In this document: positions 5,625-7,542 of the stretch, one piece after another | How the letters are laid out: the number at the start of each line of letters is the position of its first letter | Position numbering within the stretch: position 1 is the first letter of the stretch | Program-made: the position numbers and the translations under genes | The notes under the pieces: model-generated | What the model saw: only the letters and a program-made list of their open reading frames with translations | Databases searched by the model: none | What the model was told of the DNA's origin: nothing | Assembly: GCA_041584015.1 (NCBI GenBank) | Contig: JBFHES010000220.1 | Span: 1-7,542, forward strand | Length of the DNA stretch: 7,542 nucleotides | Source of the DNA: JBFHES01 sp041584015 | GTDB taxonomy: Bacteria > Bacteroidota > Bacteroidia > Bacteroidales > M50B96 | Direction of reading: 5' to 3'

Positions 5625-6593
5625 ATGTTTCCTGTTTGGTGGAAGAAAAATAAATTAAACGGTCAATCCGTTTTTAGCAAATCCAGTATCTCAATCCTTG
5701 AGAAAAAATCATGGCAATGGATTTCTCTAATTCTGCTTGCTTTTATTTGGGGTTCTTCCTTTAAGCTAATGGATCGTGGATTAGATTCGTTTAACTCCTA
5801 TCAGGTAGCGGCTTTACGAATATTTATTGCCTTCATTTTTTTCATCCCGTTCATCTACCGGGTTTTTAAAAAGCTGAGCAAAGAAAACATCATTTATATT
5901 TTGATTGTTGGGTTTATCGGAAATTTCATTCCAGCCATATTTTTCACACTTGGGCAAACAGAGGTAAGCAGCTCACTGGCAGGAATCCTCAACTCCTTGG
6001 TACCTCTCTTCACTTTAATTGTTGGAGCTATTTTCTTTAAATCAAAATCCAGTATCCTAAACATCTTAGGTATACTCATTGGTTTGGGAGGTACCGTTGG
6101 ACTTGTAGTACTTGGCGACTCCCATTTTGAGAATGGCAACAGATGGTTTACCTTATACATTATTGCGGCTACCCTTTGCTACAGCATTAGTGCCAATGTG
6201 ATAAAAAATAAATTGGTAAGCATGGATGGTTTCTCAATCTCCGCACTCTCATTTTTAATGATCGGACCTGTTGCAGGAATCTATCTTCTTTTCTCAGATT
6301 TCTCAGCAGCTGCAGAAACCCCAAAATACATTCAAAACTTGGGTTATATAGTGATACTGGCTGTGTTCAGTTCATTTGCCGCGGTTATCATTTTTAATGT
6401 CTTGATAAAATACACCACTACAATTTTTGCCACATCGGTAACCTACATAATTCCTATATTTGCTATAATGTGGGGAGTTGCAGATGGAGAGACCATCACG
6501 CTAATTCAATATTGCTGTATATTTATCGTGTTATTAGGAGTGTATCTGGTAAACAAAGAAGCTAAATCAAAAACAAAAAATGAGCAGAATTAA
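5625..6593 (+). CDS. EamA/DMT-superfamily transporter (RhaT/YdcZ-type permease)
   Basis: This is an inner-membrane protein of 322 residues with about ten hydrophobic helices (roughly 31-49, 60-78, 89-107, 114-137, 143-163, 174-192, 203-224, 238-260, 265-285 and 292-310). They form two repeated five-helix EamA units. Helix 1 carries the family hallmark LLAFIWGSSF (37-46), followed by ALRIFIAFIFF in helix 2. Members export or import metabolites such as amino acids, purines or nucleotide sugars; nothing here fixes the substrate. The N-terminus has about 28 residues before helix 1, longer than usual. No in-frame ATG occurs between Met1 and Met49 within helix 1, and a promoter box lies just upstream, so the ATG at 5625 is the best start. 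The last 14 bp overlap the beginning of lnt, implying a shared message and possible translational coupling. Confidence 0.9.
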   Translation: MFPVWWKKNKLNGQSVFSKSSISILEKKSWQWISLILLAFIWGSSFKLMDRGLDSFNSYQVAALRIFIAFIFFIPFIYRVFKKLSKENIIYILIVGFIGNFIPAIFFTLGQTEVSSSLAGILNSLVPLFTLIVGAIFFKSKSSILNILGILIGLGGTVGLVVLGDSHFENGNRWFTLYIIAATLCYSISANVIKNKLVSMDGFSISALSFLMIGPVAGIYLLFSDFSAAAETPKYIQNLGYIVILAVFSSFAAVIIFNVLIKYTTTIFATSVTYIIPIFAIMWGVADGETITLIQYCCIFIVLLGVYLVNKEAKSKTKNEQN

Positions 6594-7542
6594 TCGATTT
6601 GCTTACGCCATAACAAGTGGAATTCTATTAAGCTTAGCCTGGACCGACTGGATGAATGGTCTGATACTAATAATCGCATTTGTCCCATTGCTTGTTATCG
6701 AAAATTATTTTTTCCGCAATCAGGACCGTTTCAAAAGTGTACAGGTATTTTTGTATTCCATACTAACGTTCGCCATCTGGAACACCATTGCAACCTGGTG
6801 GCTTTGGAAAGCGTCACCAGCATCGGCCATCTCAGCCATTGGACTGAACACCATCTGGATGTCGTCTGTTATTTGGCTCTTCCATTTTGCAAAACGAAAA
6901 ATTGGCGAACGGGCAGGTTATTTTGCCCTTGTATTTTTCTGGATTGCTTTTGAATATTTCCATACCAATTGGGAGATGAACTGGTCTTTACTAAATCTTG
7001 GTAATGGTTTTGGCAAAAACATTCGATTAATTCAATGGTACGAATTTACTGGCATACTGGGCGGATCACTTTGGGTTATTTTAAGCAATGTGCTCATCAT
7101 GATCATGATTAAGAAACAGCTTAAATTCCGAACCTTTCATGCTTATCTGGGAGAGTTAATATTCCTTGTCATCTGGATTGCAACACCGATTATTATATCT
7201 ATCAACATGTATCATCATTATGAGGAAAAGGATGATGCTTATGATATAGTGGTCTTGCAGCCCAACGTTGATCCTTACTCTCAAAAGTACGACGCATCGC
7301 TTACACACCAACAAATGGATGATCTGCTCCAGCTTGCCGATTCACTGGGCGATAATAATGTTGACTTTTTTATCGGGCCTGAAACCTTCCTGACAGAACC
7401 AATTTGGGAACATGAGCTAAGCAACAATGTGCAAATAAAAAAACTCAACACCTTTCTTGATAAATATCCATCTGCCTATTTTGTACTTGGCTTAAGCACT
7501 AAAGGAAAGTTTGAATTGGACGAGGAGCTTAGCCATACCGCA
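6580..7542 (+). CDS. lnt: Apolipoprotein N-acyltransferase, 3' end cut off by the window
   Basis: The frame is open from the ATG at 6580 to the window edge (321 codons of an expected 500 or more). Lnt is an inner-membrane enzyme that transfers a third acyl chain from phospholipid to the N-terminal cysteine of lipoproteins, the last maturation step. The first about 210 residues form the polytopic membrane domain, with the conserved WSLLNLGNGF segment at 135-144. The nitrilase-fold catalytic domain then begins with DIVVLQPNVDP (222-232; QPN at 227-229). FIGPETF (264-270) contains Glu268, equivalent to the catalytic base Glu267 of E. coli Lnt. The lysine and cysteine that complete the triad lie beyond the edge. 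The start lies within the EamA gene (14-bp overlap), preceded by an A-rich stretch rather than a clear Shine-Dalgarno, as is normal in Bacteroidota. Other nitrilase-family enzymes lack this membrane domain. Confidence 0.92.
   Translation, partial: MSRINRFAYAITSGILLSLAWTDWMNGLILIIAFVPLLVIENYFFRNQDRFKSVQVFLYSILTFAIWNTIATWWLWKASPASAISAIGLNTIWMSSVIWLFHFAKRKIGERAGYFALVFFWIAFEYFHTNWEMNWSLLNLGNGFGKNIRLIQWYEFTGILGGSLWVILSNVLIMIMIKKQLKFRTFHAYLGELIFLVIWIATPIIISINMYHHYEEKDDAYDIVVLQPNVDPYSQKYDASLTHQQMDDLLQLADSLGDNNVDFFIGPETFLTEPIWEHELSNNVQIKKLNTFLDKYPSAYFVLGLSTKGKFELDEELSHTA

Overview
The window looks like an ordinary chromosomal stretch from a member of the Bacteroidota, moderately AT-rich. Three lines of evidence point there. 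Promoters match the Bacteroidota consensus (TTTG about 19 nt upstream of TAnnTTTG), most clearly in front of holA and also in front of the aldehyde dehydrogenase and the EamA gene. AMP nucleosidase is the short form of about 258 residues. A stand-alone HsdR-N nuclease-fold protein of the kind common in this phylum is present. No RNA gene, insertion sequence, CRISPR array or phage gene was seen.

Left part (1-3575). The last 29 codons of a PLP-dependent aminotransferase run in from the left edge on the + strand and overlap the 3' end of holA tail to tail by 17 bp. Three genes then lie on the - strand. In transcription order they are a secreted or outer-membrane leucine-rich-repeat protein, AMP nucleosidase (amn, 5 bp after it), and DNA polymerase III delta (holA, with its own consensus promoter overlapping the end of amn). 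Head to head with the LRR gene, about 41 bp away, is the small HsdR-N protein on the + strand.

Middle (3576-5624). A 368-bp convergent intergenic stretch holds no credible gene, only an AT-rich 17-nt perfect dyad. It is followed by an NAD(P)-dependent aldehyde dehydrogenase on the - strand, with its own promoter. The promoter position shows that translation starts at the ATG at 5365.

Right part (5625-7542). An EamA/DMT-family permease with a consensus promoter and an adjacent inverted repeat (possible operator) overlaps by 14 bp the start of apolipoprotein N-acyltransferase (lnt), which runs off the right edge after its catalytic glutamate.

The genes are a mix of replication (holA), nucleotide salvage (amn), envelope biogenesis (lnt), transport and general metabolism, and no single pathway is evident. 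I did not find a convincing undescribed system. The most unusual items are the barrel-plus-LRR protein in an apparent operon with amn, the lone HsdR-N protein divergent from it, and the dyad at the EamA-lnt promoter.
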